Source: Mesorhizobium sp. STM 4661
GTDB lineage: Bacteria; Pseudomonadota; Alphaproteobacteria; Rhizobiales; Rhizobiaceae
Assembly: GCF_000359125.1 (NCBI RefSeq)
Contig: NZ_CAAF010000079.1
Location: forward strand, 1 to 38,981
DNA: 38,981 nucleotides
Direction of reading: 5' to 3'
Position 1 is the first letter of the stretch. Every line of letters begins with the position of its first letter. Below the pieces are notes generated by a model. It did not search any database. It saw only the letters and a list, made by a program, of their open reading frames with translations, and was not told the origin of the DNA. Both the position numbers and the translations under genes were made by a program. Below are positions 8,105-17,317 of the stretch, in pieces.

Positions 8105-8206
8105 CGTTTCGCCGGTCTGACACTGGCGGCGTTGCCCATTACGCTGCTTTACGTGGTGCTGTCGAAGCAGTTCATATCAGGTATCACCCAAGGTGCAGTC
8201 AAATAG
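8105..8206 (+). pseudogene. 3' tail of a carbohydrate ABC transporter permease (MalG-like), truncated
   Basis: The + frame ending in TAG at 8204-8206 encodes a 33-residue segment ending LPITLLYVVLSKQFISGITQ and then GAVK. This is the characteristic C-terminus of MalG/UgpE-type sugar ABC permeases (last transmembrane helix, then ..GlTaGAVK). An in-frame stop at 8102-8104 precedes it, and no permease sequence is recognisable further upstream, where the azoR terminator is reached. It is therefore a gene remnant, not a gene. Just after it, GCGGTCAAATAAGGCG (8222-8237) nearly repeats the last bases GCAGTCAAATAGGGCG (8193-8208), as though the tails of two permease genes had been recombined. The BKACE gene follows at 8253 and may once have been the distal gene of a sugar-type ABC operon. 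Confidence 0.7.
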
Positions 8207-8237
8207 GGCGTGGTAAAAAAAGCGCGGTCAAATAAGG
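8193..8237 (+). repeat. Short imperfect direct repeat around the permease remnant's stop codon
   Basis: Two 16-nt units (8193-8208 and 8222-8237) differ at two positions and are spaced 29 bp start to start. Each encodes the permease-like ending AVK plus a stop codon. It could be a duplication or recombination scar. Confidence 0.6.
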
Positions 8238-8252
8238 CGAGGAATTCGAGAG

Positions 8253-9185
8253 GTGGCCAACCAGAGCAAGATCATCATCACCTGTGCGGTAACGGGATCG
8301 ATCCATACGCCGTCAATGTCGCCTCATCTGCCGGTGACCGCGCGGGAAATCGCGCAAGCAGCGATCGAGGCGGCCGAAGCCGGCGCGGCCATCGTCCATC
8401 TTCATGCGCGCAATCCAGTGGATGGCCGGCCCGATCAATCGACGGAAGCGTTCGCGCCGTTTCTGCAGGTGATCAAGCAAAGCACCGACTGCGTGGTCAA
8501 CATCACCACCGGCGGCGCCGCGACCATGACGGTCGAGGAGCGGGTCAAGCCGGCCGCGACCTTCGCCCCGGAAGTTGCCTCGCTGAACATGGGCTCGATG
8601 AATTTCGGCCTCTACCCGATGCTGGAGCGGTTCAAGACATTCCAGCACGACTGGGAGCGGCCCTATCTCGAAGGCTCGCGCGACCGCATCTTCCACAACA
8701 CTTTCGGCGACATCGAACATATCCTGCGGACCTGCGGTGAGAACGGCACCCGCTTCGAAATCGAATGCTACGACATCGGCCATCTCTACACGCTTGCCCA
8801 TTTCGTCGAGCGCGGCCTGGTCAAGGCGCCTTTCTTCGTGCAGAGCGTGTTTGGCATATTGGGTGGCATCGGCGCCCATCCGGAAGACGTGGCGCATATG
8901 AAACGCACGGCCGACCGGCTGTTCGGCAACGACTATCACTGGTCGGTTCTCGGCGCCGGCCGCAATCAGCTCCCCATCGCCACCCAGGCCATCGCGCTGG
9001 GCGGCAATGTCCGGGTCGGGCTTGAGGACTCGCTGTGGATCGGCAAGGGGCAGTTGGCGAAATCCAACGCCGACCAGGTGAGAAAGGTTCGCCAGATCAT
9101 CGAGGGGCTCGGCGCCTCGGTCGCCACACCCGACGAAGCGCGACGGATCCTGCAACTCAAGGGCGGCGACAAGGTCGCCTTCTGA
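8253..9185 (+). CDS. BKACE family (DUF849) beta-keto acid cleavage enzyme
   Basis: A 310-residue TIM-barrel enzyme of the 3-keto-5-aminohexanoate cleavage family. Known members condense a beta-keto acid with acetyl-CoA to give acetoacetate and a new CoA ester, using Zn. The zinc ligands HLH (His49, His51 in IVHLHARNP) are present, as are the family segments KIIITCAVTGSIHTPSMSPH, VNITTGG, ASLNMGSMNF, FEIECYDIGHL and VRVGLEDSLW. The start is GTG at 8253, with GAGG near 8239-8242. The specific beta-keto acid cannot be read from the sequence. It stands alone, preceded by the sugar ABC permease remnant. Confidence 0.93.
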   Translation: MANQSKIIITCAVTGSIHTPSMSPHLPVTAREIAQAAIEAAEAGAAIVHLHARNPVDGRPDQSTEAFAPFLQVIKQSTDCVVNITTGGAATMTVEERVKPAATFAPEVASLNMGSMNFGLYPMLERFKTFQHDWERPYLEGSRDRIFHNTFGDIEHILRTCGENGTRFEIECYDIGHLYTLAHFVERGLVKAPFFVQSVFGILGGIGAHPEDVAHMKRTADRLFGNDYHWSVLGAGRNQLPIATQAIALGGNVRVGLEDSLWIGKGQLAKSNADQVRKVRQIIEGLGASVATPDEARRILQLKGGDKVAF

Positions 9186-9223
9186 CGTCGCTCCGAAGCC
9201 GAGCGGCGTCGCCATTCGCCAAA

Positions 9224-9520
9224 CTACCCGAACATCTTCTCGCCCTGCTCGTCGACCAGCTGGATGCCTTTCTTGATCGAAATGTCGACGGCGTCGTCCA
9301 GCCCGGCGAAGCGGTCGGCGCGGATGAATTTGTGTTCCTTCAGCACACCGTCGATCTCTTTCGAAACCACGCCGCAGGTCTGGTACTGGCCATCCGTCTT
9401 GTAGGGCGTGGCGCTGATCAGGAATCCCTTGTGCTCGATCTGCTTTGCCGGCGCGGCACTTTTCGGTTCGCCGGCGTCACTGCCGCCACCGCCGCCGAAA
9501 AGACGTTTCAGAAAAGACAT
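9224..9520 (-). CDS. HlyU-family protein
   Basis: A 98-residue protein matching the HlyU family (PF10115), named after the Vibrio haemolysin activator; the alphaproteobacterial members are uncharacterised. It has a basic and Gly-rich N-terminus (MSFLKRLFGGGGG), then the conserved core EHKGFLISATPYKTDGQYQT and KEHKFIRADRFAGLDDAVD. I chose ATG 9520 because GGAGGATACCC precedes it directly; the frame stays open further upstream but without an SD. It is convergent with the BKACE gene. Confidence 0.85.
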   Translation of the reverse strand: MSFLKRLFGGGGGSDAGEPKSAAPAKQIEHKGFLISATPYKTDGQYQTCGVVSKEIDGVLKEHKFIRADRFAGLDDAVDISIKKGIQLVDEQGEKMFG

Positions 9521-9612
9521 GGGTATCCTCCAACGGCAATCACCCTGCACCACATAGCGCGGCGCAGGGTAATTTTCACTACCGGTCCTTGGCGGGGTCG
9601 GCAAGGCCCGCA

Positions 9613-9714
9613 TTAAAGCGACGTGCGTCCACTTGGACGCACAAAGTACGCTCTAACACTTTGTATCCACGCATCGTGCTTTCCGAAATCGATTCCGATT
9701 TTCGGGCCGATGCG
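9613..9714 (-). repeat. Dispersed intergenic repeat, family 1, copy B
   Basis: Its reverse complement matches 3003-3105 nearly end to end: the CGCATCGGCCCGAAAATCGG arm, the AAAGCACGATGCG arm, TTAGAGCG, then a GTGCGTCC/GGACGCAC hairpin and the closing GCTTTAA arm. Copy B has lost one base in the loop and one in the stem of hairpin one. It lies between the hlyU-like start and the padR stop. Confidence 0.85.
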
Positions 9715-9722
9715 GTAGGACG

Positions 9723-10409
9723 TCAGCGGCGCGACAGCGCCTCGAGGGCTTCGGCGGTGTCTTCCAGGATGCTCATCGCCTGGGCCTGCTTGTCTTCGGA
9801 TGCATCGACGATGTCGCTGAGCGCCGCGCGCAGGCGCTGGCGCACGGCGCGGAATTCGTCGCGCTTTTCCGAACGGCCGCGGCCACGCCGCCCACCATCC
9901 TCGCCATCGTCGTTCCAGCCGAACCAGTCGCGCGCCTTGGCCATCTTGCGGCCGAAACGCTCGAGGTGGTCAAGCACGTTGTCGATCATCTCGCGGTTTT
10001 CGTTGAGATGCGCCTGCCCGGCCTCGGTGATCGAAAACACCTTCTTGTTGCCTTCCGCCGACGAGACGGCATAGCCGGCCTCTTCGAGGAAGGTCAGCGT
10101 CGGATAGACCACGCCGGGGCTTGGGCTATAGACGCCGCTGGTGCGCTCCTCCAGCGCCTTGATGATGTCATAGCCGTGGCGCGGCGCCTCGGCCAGCAGC
10201 GACAGGGTGATCAGCTTGAGATCGCCGTCGGCCAGCATGCGCCCGGCGCGGAACATGTCGCCCGGCCCGCCGCGTCCCCCACCGCGACCGCCATGGCCGA
10301 ACGGGCCGAAGCCGCCGCCACGACCGCCGAACCTGCCGGCCATATGCATGAAAGCGCGCAAGGGGTGCGCGTCGAAATGATGATGCCCGAAATGATCATG
10401 TTTGTGCAT
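9723..10409 (-). CDS. PadR-family regulator with His/Gly-rich N-terminus (YqjI-like)
   Basis: A 228-residue regulator. Residues 1-50 are a metal-binding-like tail with nine His in the first 39 positions (MHKHDHFGHHHFDAH...), followed by a Gly/Arg/Phe stretch. The PadR winged HTH follows (about residues 55-135: LKLITLSLLAEAPRHGYDII, GVYSPSPGVVYPTLTFLEEA). The C-terminal half is helical and charged (dimerisation). The combination of His-rich tail and SPSPGVIYPTLTFL core is that of E. coli YqjI, a nickel-responsive repressor of a ferric-siderophore reductase gene; equivalence is inferred. Two matching operator-like repeats lie directly upstream. The divergent neighbour is the DUF2798 gene. Confidence 0.9.
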   Translation of the reverse strand: MHKHDHFGHHHFDAHPLRAFMHMAGRFGGRGGGFGPFGHGGRGGGRGGPGDMFRAGRMLADGDLKLITLSLLAEAPRHGYDIIKALEERTSGVYSPSPGVVYPTLTFLEEAGYAVSSAEGNKKVFSITEAGQAHLNENREMIDNVLDHLERFGRKMAKARDWFGWNDDGEDGGRRGRGRSEKRDEFRAVRQRLRAALSDIVDASEDKQAQAMSILEDTAEALEALSRR

Positions 10410-10423
10410 CGTTTCTCCTAAGT

Positions 10424-10444
10424 TATGTCTTACGATATATCTTA
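10424..10444. promoter_or_regulatory. PadR operator candidate, proximal repeat
   Basis: TATGTCTTACGATATATCTTA, 14 bp upstream of the padR start codon. It shares the core TCTTACGAT-R-TATCT with a second site exactly 50 bp further upstream and contains palindromic AT-rich half sites. Confidence 0.6.
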
Positions 10445-10473
10445 ATTAGAGAATGACCGCAGCCAAGTCAAGA

Positions 10474-10494
10474 TATATCTTACGATGTATCTGA
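10474..10494. promoter_or_regulatory. PadR operator candidate, distal repeat
   Basis: TATATCTTACGATGTATCTGA, the second copy of the element at 10424, in the same orientation and offset by exactly 50 bp (about five helical turns). That spacing would allow cooperative binding on one face of the DNA. Confidence 0.6.
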
Positions 10495-10679
10495 TAACGG
10501 TGCCAGCGGGATTGATATCGTCGGCAAGTCCAGCTAAGGGACAAGCGAGGGTCGAAGACCGCTCCGTAAGCGTCTGACGTCAAGCAACGCATCCATCCCG
10601 GTCTTTCCGGGCAGTTCAGCCGAGAACCCGGCGAGCGGATGCCAATGCAACGGACCGGATACTTCAGGGAAAATCCCAT

Positions 10680-10925
10680 ATGATCATGACCCGCAAGCGC
10701 AGGAAGCTGCCTGCGCGCTATGCCGCTATTCTCAGCCCGCTGGTGCTGTCGCTGCTGATGACCTTCATCGTCTCGCTCATCTCGACGCTGAAGAGCCTCG
10801 GCTTCCACCCTGCCCTGCCGGCCATCTGGCTGGCCGCCTGGGGCCTGTCCTGGCTGGTGGCGTTTCCGACGCTGCCGATGGTGCGCCGCATCGTCGGCTG
10901 GCTGTGCGAGCCTGCGACACGATAG
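10680..10925 (+). CDS. DUF2798 small membrane protein
   Basis: An 81-residue protein with two predicted transmembrane helices (about residues 18-38, ILSPLVLSLLMTFIVSLIST, and 45-65, LPAIWLAAWGLSWLVAFPTL), a basic N-terminus and the conserved PxxxxRRIV near the end, as in DUF2798. The start ATG 10680 has AGGGA at 10666-10670; ATG 10686 is an alternative. The function of the family is unknown. It is divergent from the padR gene, whose operators lie about 190 bp upstream, so control by PadR is possible but not shown. Confidence 0.85.
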   Translation: MIMTRKRRKLPARYAAILSPLVLSLLMTFIVSLISTLKSLGFHPALPAIWLAAWGLSWLVAFPTLPMVRRIVGWLCEPATR

Positions 10926-10933
10926 CTTCGACA

Positions 10934-10959
10934 AAGGTCCGGAGATGTCTCCGGACCTT
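10934..10959. terminator. Hairpin after the DUF2798 gene
   Basis: Perfect stem AAGGTCCGGAG/CTCCGGACCTT with a four-base loop, located 8 bp after the DUF2798 stop and 21 bp past the stop of the convergent DCC gene. It probably serves both as terminator, although the T-run is poor. Confidence 0.7.
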
Positions 10960-10980
10960 CCTGCTCCTACTTTCCCTCGG

Positions 10981-11361
10981 CTACCAACGGCCCTTGCGCC
11001 GATTCCAAGCGTAGAGCAGATCGGCGAAGCGATCATAGGTAAAGCGCGTCAGCGGCAGCACGACAGGATTGCCGAACAGCGTTGCCAGCCAGCCCTCGCC
11101 CGGCGTGGCCTTCCAGACGGCAATCGCGACATCGGCGCCGACCAGCAGCCTGCCGTCGGCGTTGGTTGCGTGCAGCCGGCGGCGGATGTCCTCCAGCGAC
11201 ACGTCGTAGCCGGCCAGTGCCGCGGGTTCCCCATTAATGTCGCGAAACGCGATGCAACCGGCCTTGATCGCGTCGATCAGCCGCCGCTTCTGCCTGTCAA
11301 TGCCGGCATCGCAGACCGGACAGCGGGTATTGTACCAGACGGTCAGCAGAGGCTTACGCAT
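10981..11361 (-). CDS. DCC-family thiol-disulfide oxidoreductase-like protein (DUF393)
   Basis: About 126 residues with the thioredoxin-like DUF393 fold. The signature is close to the start (LLTVWYNTRCPVCDAGIDRQ, a CPxC redox motif), then AFRDINGEP and the helix ending DLLYAWNRRKGRW. I chose ATG 11361 (MRKPLLTVWYN) because the family starts just before its first beta strand; no good SD is visible there, and a longer frame is open to 11529. Redox partners are unknown. It is convergent with the DUF2798 gene and lies downstream of the sulfotransferase gene on the same strand. Confidence 0.82.
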   Translation of the reverse strand: MRKPLLTVWYNTRCPVCDAGIDRQKRRLIDAIKAGCIAFRDINGEPAALAGYDVSLEDIRRRLHATNADGRLLVGADVAIAVWKATPGEGWLATLFGNPVVLPLTRFTYDRFADLLYAWNRRKGRW

Positions 11362-11458
11362 GTGTTTCAAAGCGACCTGAAAGAACCGCTCGGGACTATC
11401 CGGGAAACGCCGGTGCCCCGCAACAGGTCGCGCGGCCACACTGGTAGCGGGCAGAAAT

Positions 11459-12094
11459 TCAGAACACGTAGCCGAAACGCTCGAAATCCCTGGAATAGAG
11501 CCGTTGGACGATGCTCCTGGCCTCGTCATCGTAATGCGCCCGGTAGTCGAAAGGCGTGCTGGCGTTCGTCCGGGGAAGCTTTATCTCGCCAGGCAGGCCG
11601 AGCCTTTCCACCATGATATTGAACTCGTCAGTCAGCGTTTCGAAACGCAGGACCTCGTCGACGATCAGATTTCCGCGACGGTCCGAAATCCAGCTCGTCT
11701 GATCCACCCGTGCAAACCGGTTCTTGCGTTCGAGATAGCGCAGGAACGTCTTGAAGTCCCAGTTCTGGGCCTGGCGATGCCGATGCCGCGTCTTGCTTCT
11801 GCGCAAATGATGATAGTTGGAGACGGCCAGATCGAAAGGATTGCGCACCACGGCGAACTTGTAGGCACCGTCATAGAGCGGATCGGGCAGTTTGCGCCTT
11901 ACCCAGCCCGCCTTGTCGTGCTGTCTGAGCACGGCCTTTTCCGGCGTCTCGCGAACCGGCAGATGCGACAAGAGGCGCCGCCACTGCGTCCGCTTCGGCT
12001 TCAGGCACCATGGTCTGAGCGCGCGCGTGATCGACGACCCGGCTGTCTTCGGGATGTGGATGAAAATGAAGTTCTTCTCGAGCGAGAGCAGCAT
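11459..12094 (-). CDS. Sulfotransferase-family protein (PAPS-dependent)
   Basis: A 211-residue protein with both PAPS-binding motifs. The 5'-phosphosulfate loop FIHIPKTAGSS lies at residues 11-21 and the 3'-phosphate motif KFAVVRNPFDLAVSNYHHL at about 79-97. This is the sulfotransferase family 2 type that transfers sulfate to carbohydrates, and rhizobia use such enzymes on surface polysaccharides or Nod factors; the acceptor here cannot be read. The C-terminus includes RFETLTDEFNIMVERLGL, typical of the family. No sugar-modifying genes are adjacent. Confidence 0.87.
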   Translation of the reverse strand: MLLSLEKNFIFIHIPKTAGSSITRALRPWCLKPKRTQWRRLLSHLPVRETPEKAVLRQHDKAGWVRRKLPDPLYDGAYKFAVVRNPFDLAVSNYHHLRRSKTRHRHRQAQNWDFKTFLRYLERKNRFARVDQTSWISDRRGNLIVDEVLRFETLTDEFNIMVERLGLPGEIKLPRTNASTPFDYRAHYDDEARSIVQRLYSRDFERFGYVF

Positions 12095-12193
12095 TTCTCC
12101 TCAATATCGGCAGATATCGAGCCGTCAAGCAGCGCCTGATTATCATTTGTCAGAAAAATCTCCTTGTGCGTGATCCTCTTCCGAACCGATGGT

Positions 12194-12231
12194 CGGCGCA
12201 GCGAAGATCGGCATCGATTTTCGCTGCGCCG
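12194..12231 (-). terminator. Long hairpin downstream of the GYD gene
   Basis: A 17-bp stem with one G·T pair (12194-12210 with 12215-12231) and a four-base loop, within 40 bp of the GYD gene stop and reading in its direction. It is very stable, but no T-run follows, so it may be a terminator or an intergenic repeat arm. Confidence 0.6.
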
Positions 12232-12268
12232 GACTGGCCCGTTTAGATGCTTGAGCTTCGAGGGCGCC

Positions 12269-12562
12269 TCATCCAAGCGAGGCGATGATCTCTCGATAGG
12301 CTAACTCCGGAAAAGCCTTGAGCGTCCGCGTCCTGACATTGCCGCCTATCGCCAGCATCAGCGAGAAACGGGCAAGCACCGCATCGTCGGGCGCTTCGAC
12401 TACCGCCACCATGTCGCAATCGCCCATGGTGAGATAAAATGCCTTGAACGTCCCGCCCATGTCTCCCAGTAGCTTCTTGGCGGCATCGAGCCGCTTCGGC
12501 GAGTCGCGCACATTCTTGGCGCCCTGCTCCGTCCAGTTGATCAGCACGATGTAAGTTGTCAT
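12269..12562 (-). CDS. GYD domain-containing protein
   Basis: A 97-residue protein, MTTYIVLINWTEQGAKNVRD, matching the GYD family (PF08734), named for a conserved Gly-Tyr-Asp-like motif; here it is the GDCDMVAVVEAPDD stretch. It is a small ferredoxin-like alpha/beta fold of unknown function. GGAGG ends 6 nt upstream of ATG 12562 and fixes the start. A longer frame upstream is probably not translated. Confidence 0.87.
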   Translation of the reverse strand: MTTYIVLINWTEQGAKNVRDSPKRLDAAKKLLGDMGGTFKAFYLTMGDCDMVAVVEAPDDAVLARFSLMLAIGGNVRTRTLKAFPELAYREIIASLG

Positions 12563-12736
12563 GGCACACCTCCCTCCGGCGCCACGGAGCACGGCGTCAC
12601 CGCCGGGGCGGGCATCCGGGTTTATCGCCCAGAAATGCATCCGAGGAGAAACTATCCTCCCGCGGCGGGCGCGCCGCAAGAACAACCGCGCCAAAAGGAA
12701 CGACTAGGATTTCGGATTCGCCACACCGGCAACGAA

Positions 12737-12759
12737 AAAGGGCGCCAATGGCGCCCTTT
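12737..12759 (-). terminator. Rho-independent terminator of rpoD
   Basis: Stem AAAGGGCGCC/GGCGCCCTTT with a three-base loop, followed on the minus strand by TTTTT, 27 bp after the rpoD stop. Confidence 0.9.
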
Positions 12760-12785
12760 GAACTGCTCATACCTTTTCGCAGTCA

Positions 12786-14807
<2,022 letters not shown>

Positions 14808-15225
14808 TCTTCATCGTCTCCAAGCGGCTGAGTATCTAAGCCGCGTAAGCTGCCGGGCCGGTCAAATCGGATGCGCTCGCTTCAAACGCACTTCACCGGG
14901 CCAGTAACCGCATCAAGTTTTTGTTTTATGCATGCCGTTACCCCAAAACAGGTTTCCACTTTTGGGCCTCATGCATTAAGTCCAGATTAACCCTGATATC
15001 TGTGGCAGGCTGGCGGCCTGTCCAGTGACCAGTACCTCACATCGCTCAATTCCCGTCGACGCCGGGCACGGGTTAACGTTTCGAATCGTCCTGATTCCGC
15101 CATTCTGCAAGAAGGTCAAGCGCCTCTCGCATGATTCGCATGAAAAAAGCGAATCAATTACCCGACTTAGAGGCGTCGATTCGACGCGCCGCCCATTTCC
15201 ACTTCATTCTTTGCGCAGGTTTTAC
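14808..15225. other. 418-bp intergenic region between dnaG and rpoD
   Basis: No coding frame is convincing here. It must hold the rpoD promoter. Two structures are visible: the family-2 repeat at 14928-14978, and an 8-bp inverted repeat TGATTCGC/GCGAATCA (15132-15139, 15149-15156) around an A-rich loop, which could be a weak dnaG terminator or an operator. I cannot assign -35/-10 elements with confidence. Confidence 0.6.
14928..14978 (+). repeat. Dispersed intergenic repeat, family 2, copy A
   Basis: ATGCAT(G) at the left and ATGCAT(T) at the right enclose CCCAAAA (14942-14948) and TTTTGGG (14960-14966), giving a nested hairpin. Same architecture as 30666-30714 read on the minus strand. I recognise the pattern as a common Mesorhizobium-type intergenic element. 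Confidence 0.75.
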
Positions 15226-17160
15226 CTATGCGCGTCCAGCCCTGCCCGAGGACACGCCGAACCCTTCGATCAGCGCTTCCCTTGCTTGTACATCGTTGAA
15301 TTGCGCCTGAATCTCGAGCAGATGCCGGAAGTTTTCGTTCGAGGGATCCTGATCGAGCGCTGCCTGCGCCTGTTTCAGCTCTCTATGTAAGGTGCGCGCG
15401 CTGCGCTGCAAGTGCAGCGCCTGGTTGAAGGCATCGCGAGCATCGTCAAGTCCCGCGGTTTCCAGCGCCGGCCATTGCCGCGCGCGTTTGATCAGCGCCA
15501 CCGCGCGTTCCCAGATGTTGCCGCAGCCGGCCCGCTCGATTGTCGCGATAACCGCATTGCGGTCGTCGGCCATGTCATGCGCCATCGCGTCGAGTATCGC
15601 CGCGTGCAGCCGCTTCAGATCGGTGTTGGCGAGATCGAGGAATTCGACATGGGCGAAATTCTCGTCGATCAGCGCCGGATGGTTGATCAGCGCCACGATG
15701 ATCGTCGCTTCGCGCACCGACATCCCGTCACTGCCGCGCTTGACCAGTGCCGATTGGCCGAGGCTTTCGGTGATCGCGATGCGGCCGCCACCGCCCTTGG
15801 CGAACTGTCCGCCCGGCGCCGTCGCCTTGCCCTGGCCTGGTCGTCCATCCTGACGGCCTTGCCGAGGGCCGCGCTGTGCGCCGAAAAAGCTCAGCACCCG
15901 CTCGCGCATCTCCTGTTGGTAGTGATAGCGCAGGCTTTCGTCGCGGATACGGCCGGTCAGCTCGCGCAGCGTCTTTTCCAGTTCCGCCCGCCGCTCCGGC
16001 GTGTCGAAGACGCCACCTGCCGTCTCGCGCATCCACAACAGGTCGACCAGCGGCCGCGCTTCGGCAAGCACGGCACGGAACGCATCCGGCCCTTCGGCCT
16101 TGACCAGGTCGTCGGGATCCTTGCCTTCGGGCAAAAGCGCGAAGCGCGCCGAGCGGCCGGCTTGAACCGCCGGCAGCGCCATGTCGGCGGCCCGCCATGC
16201 CGCCTTCAGCCCGGCCTGGTCGCCGTCGAAACATAAGACCGGCTCGCCGGCCATGCGCCACAGAAGTTCAAGCTGATTTTCGGTGAGCGCGGTGCCAAGC
16301 GGCGCCACGACATTCTCGAAGCCGGCCTGCGCCAGCGCGATCACGTCCATATAGCCCTCGACGGCAATGACGGTGCCGCCCTTGGCCAATGCCTTGCGGG
16401 CGCGTGCGAAATTGTAGAGCACATTGCCCTTGTGGAAGAGCTCGGTTTCCGGCGAATTCATGTATTTGGCCAGCGCATCCGGCGCCAGCGCCCGCCCGCC
16501 GAAGGCGATGATCTTGCCCCTGGAATCGGGGATCGGAAACATGATGCGGTCGCGGAACCAGTCGTAGGAGACCGGAATGTCGTCGCCATGGCGCACCAGC
16601 CCGCAGGCCTCGATGTCGGCCTTGGGCACGCCTTTGGCGGCAAGATGCTCCTTCAGCGCATTGCGGCTGTCCGGCGCATAGCCGAGGCGGAACGACTGCT
16701 GCGTCGCCGGCGTCAGGCCGCGCTCTCGCAGATACGCCCGGGCTTTCGCACCCTCCGGCCCCTGCAGCCGATCCTGAAAGAACACGGTCGCCATCTCCAT
16801 GACATCGGTCAGGCTGGCGCGCTCCTTCTCGCGCCGCTCCTCCTCGGCATCGCGCACCGGCATCGGCACGCCTGCCATGTCGGCGATCTTCTCGACCGCT
16901 TCGGGAAAGCTCATCCCGTCAAGTTCGGTGAGGAATTTGAAATGATCGCCCGAAACTGAGCAGCCGAAGCAATGATAGCGGCCCTTCTTGTCCTCGCAAT
17001 GGAAGGATGGGCTCTTTTCGCCATGGAAGGGACAGCACGCCCAATAATCGCCGCGCGGCGCATTGGTCTTCTTCCTGTCCCACGCGACGCGCTGGCCGAT
17101 GACCGATGAAATCGGCACGCGGTCGCGTATCTCGTCGAGGAAAGCGGGCGGAAAGCGCAT
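15226..17160 (-). CDS. dnaG: DNA primase DnaG
   Basis: A 644-residue primase that makes RNA primers at the fork. The CHC2 zinc-binding domain has Cys43, His46, Cys64 and Cys67 (CCPFHGEKSPSF, YHCFGC). The RNA polymerase core contains the TOPRIM motif EGYMDVIALAQAGF (catalytic Glu), followed by the metal-binding CFDGDQAGLKAA. The C-terminal third (ATIIVALINHPALIDENFA) matches the DnaB-interacting region. The start MRFPPAFLDEIRDRVPIS at 17160 is by family alignment. The only strong SD-like sequence (GGAGGGG) is 16 nt upstream, and a short stem GGGGAA/TTCCCC spans the gap; the in-frame ATG at 17193 lies upstream of that SD. Next downstream gene is rpoD. Confidence 0.97.
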   Translation of the reverse strand: MRFPPAFLDEIRDRVPISSVIGQRVAWDRKKTNAPRGDYWACCPFHGEKSPSFHCEDKKGRYHCFGCSVSGDHFKFLTELDGMSFPEAVEKIADMAGVPMPVRDAEEERREKERASLTDVMEMATVFFQDRLQGPEGAKARAYLRERGLTPATQQSFRLGYAPDSRNALKEHLAAKGVPKADIEACGLVRHGDDIPVSYDWFRDRIMFPIPDSRGKIIAFGGRALAPDALAKYMNSPETELFHKGNVLYNFARARKALAKGGTVIAVEGYMDVIALAQAGFENVVAPLGTALTENQLELLWRMAGEPVLCFDGDQAGLKAAWRAADMALPAVQAGRSARFALLPEGKDPDDLVKAEGPDAFRAVLAEARPLVDLLWMRETAGGVFDTPERRAELEKTLRELTGRIRDESLRYHYQQEMRERVLSFFGAQRGPRQGRQDGRPGQGKATAPGGQFAKGGGGRIAITESLGQSALVKRGSDGMSVREATIIVALINHPALIDENFAHVEFLDLANTDLKRLHAAILDAMAHDMADDRNAVIATIERAGCGNIWERAVALIKRARQWPALETAGLDDARDAFNQALHLQRSARTLHRELKQAQAALDQDPSNENFRHLLEIQAQFNDVQAREALIEGFGVSSGRAGRA

Positions 17161-17247
17161 GGGGAACGGCTCGTTTCCCCTCCATATAATCATGCCGGCG
17201 GAGCCCGACGACTCCTATTGCCGGCCGTACCCGCTTTTCACAGGGCA

Positions 17248-17280
17248 AAAGAACGGCGGCCGCGCAGGCCGCCGTTCTTT
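17248..17280 (-). terminator. Rho-independent terminator of the rcnB-like gene
   Basis: A perfect 14-bp stem, AAAGAACGGCGGCC/GGCCGCCGTTCTTT, with loop GCGCA, ends in TTTT on the minus strand 37 bp after the stop. It separates this gene from dnaG. Confidence 0.92.
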
Positions 17281-17317
17281 CATCGTCCCGGCGAACTGCC
17301 GGTCAAACGCTGCAATG

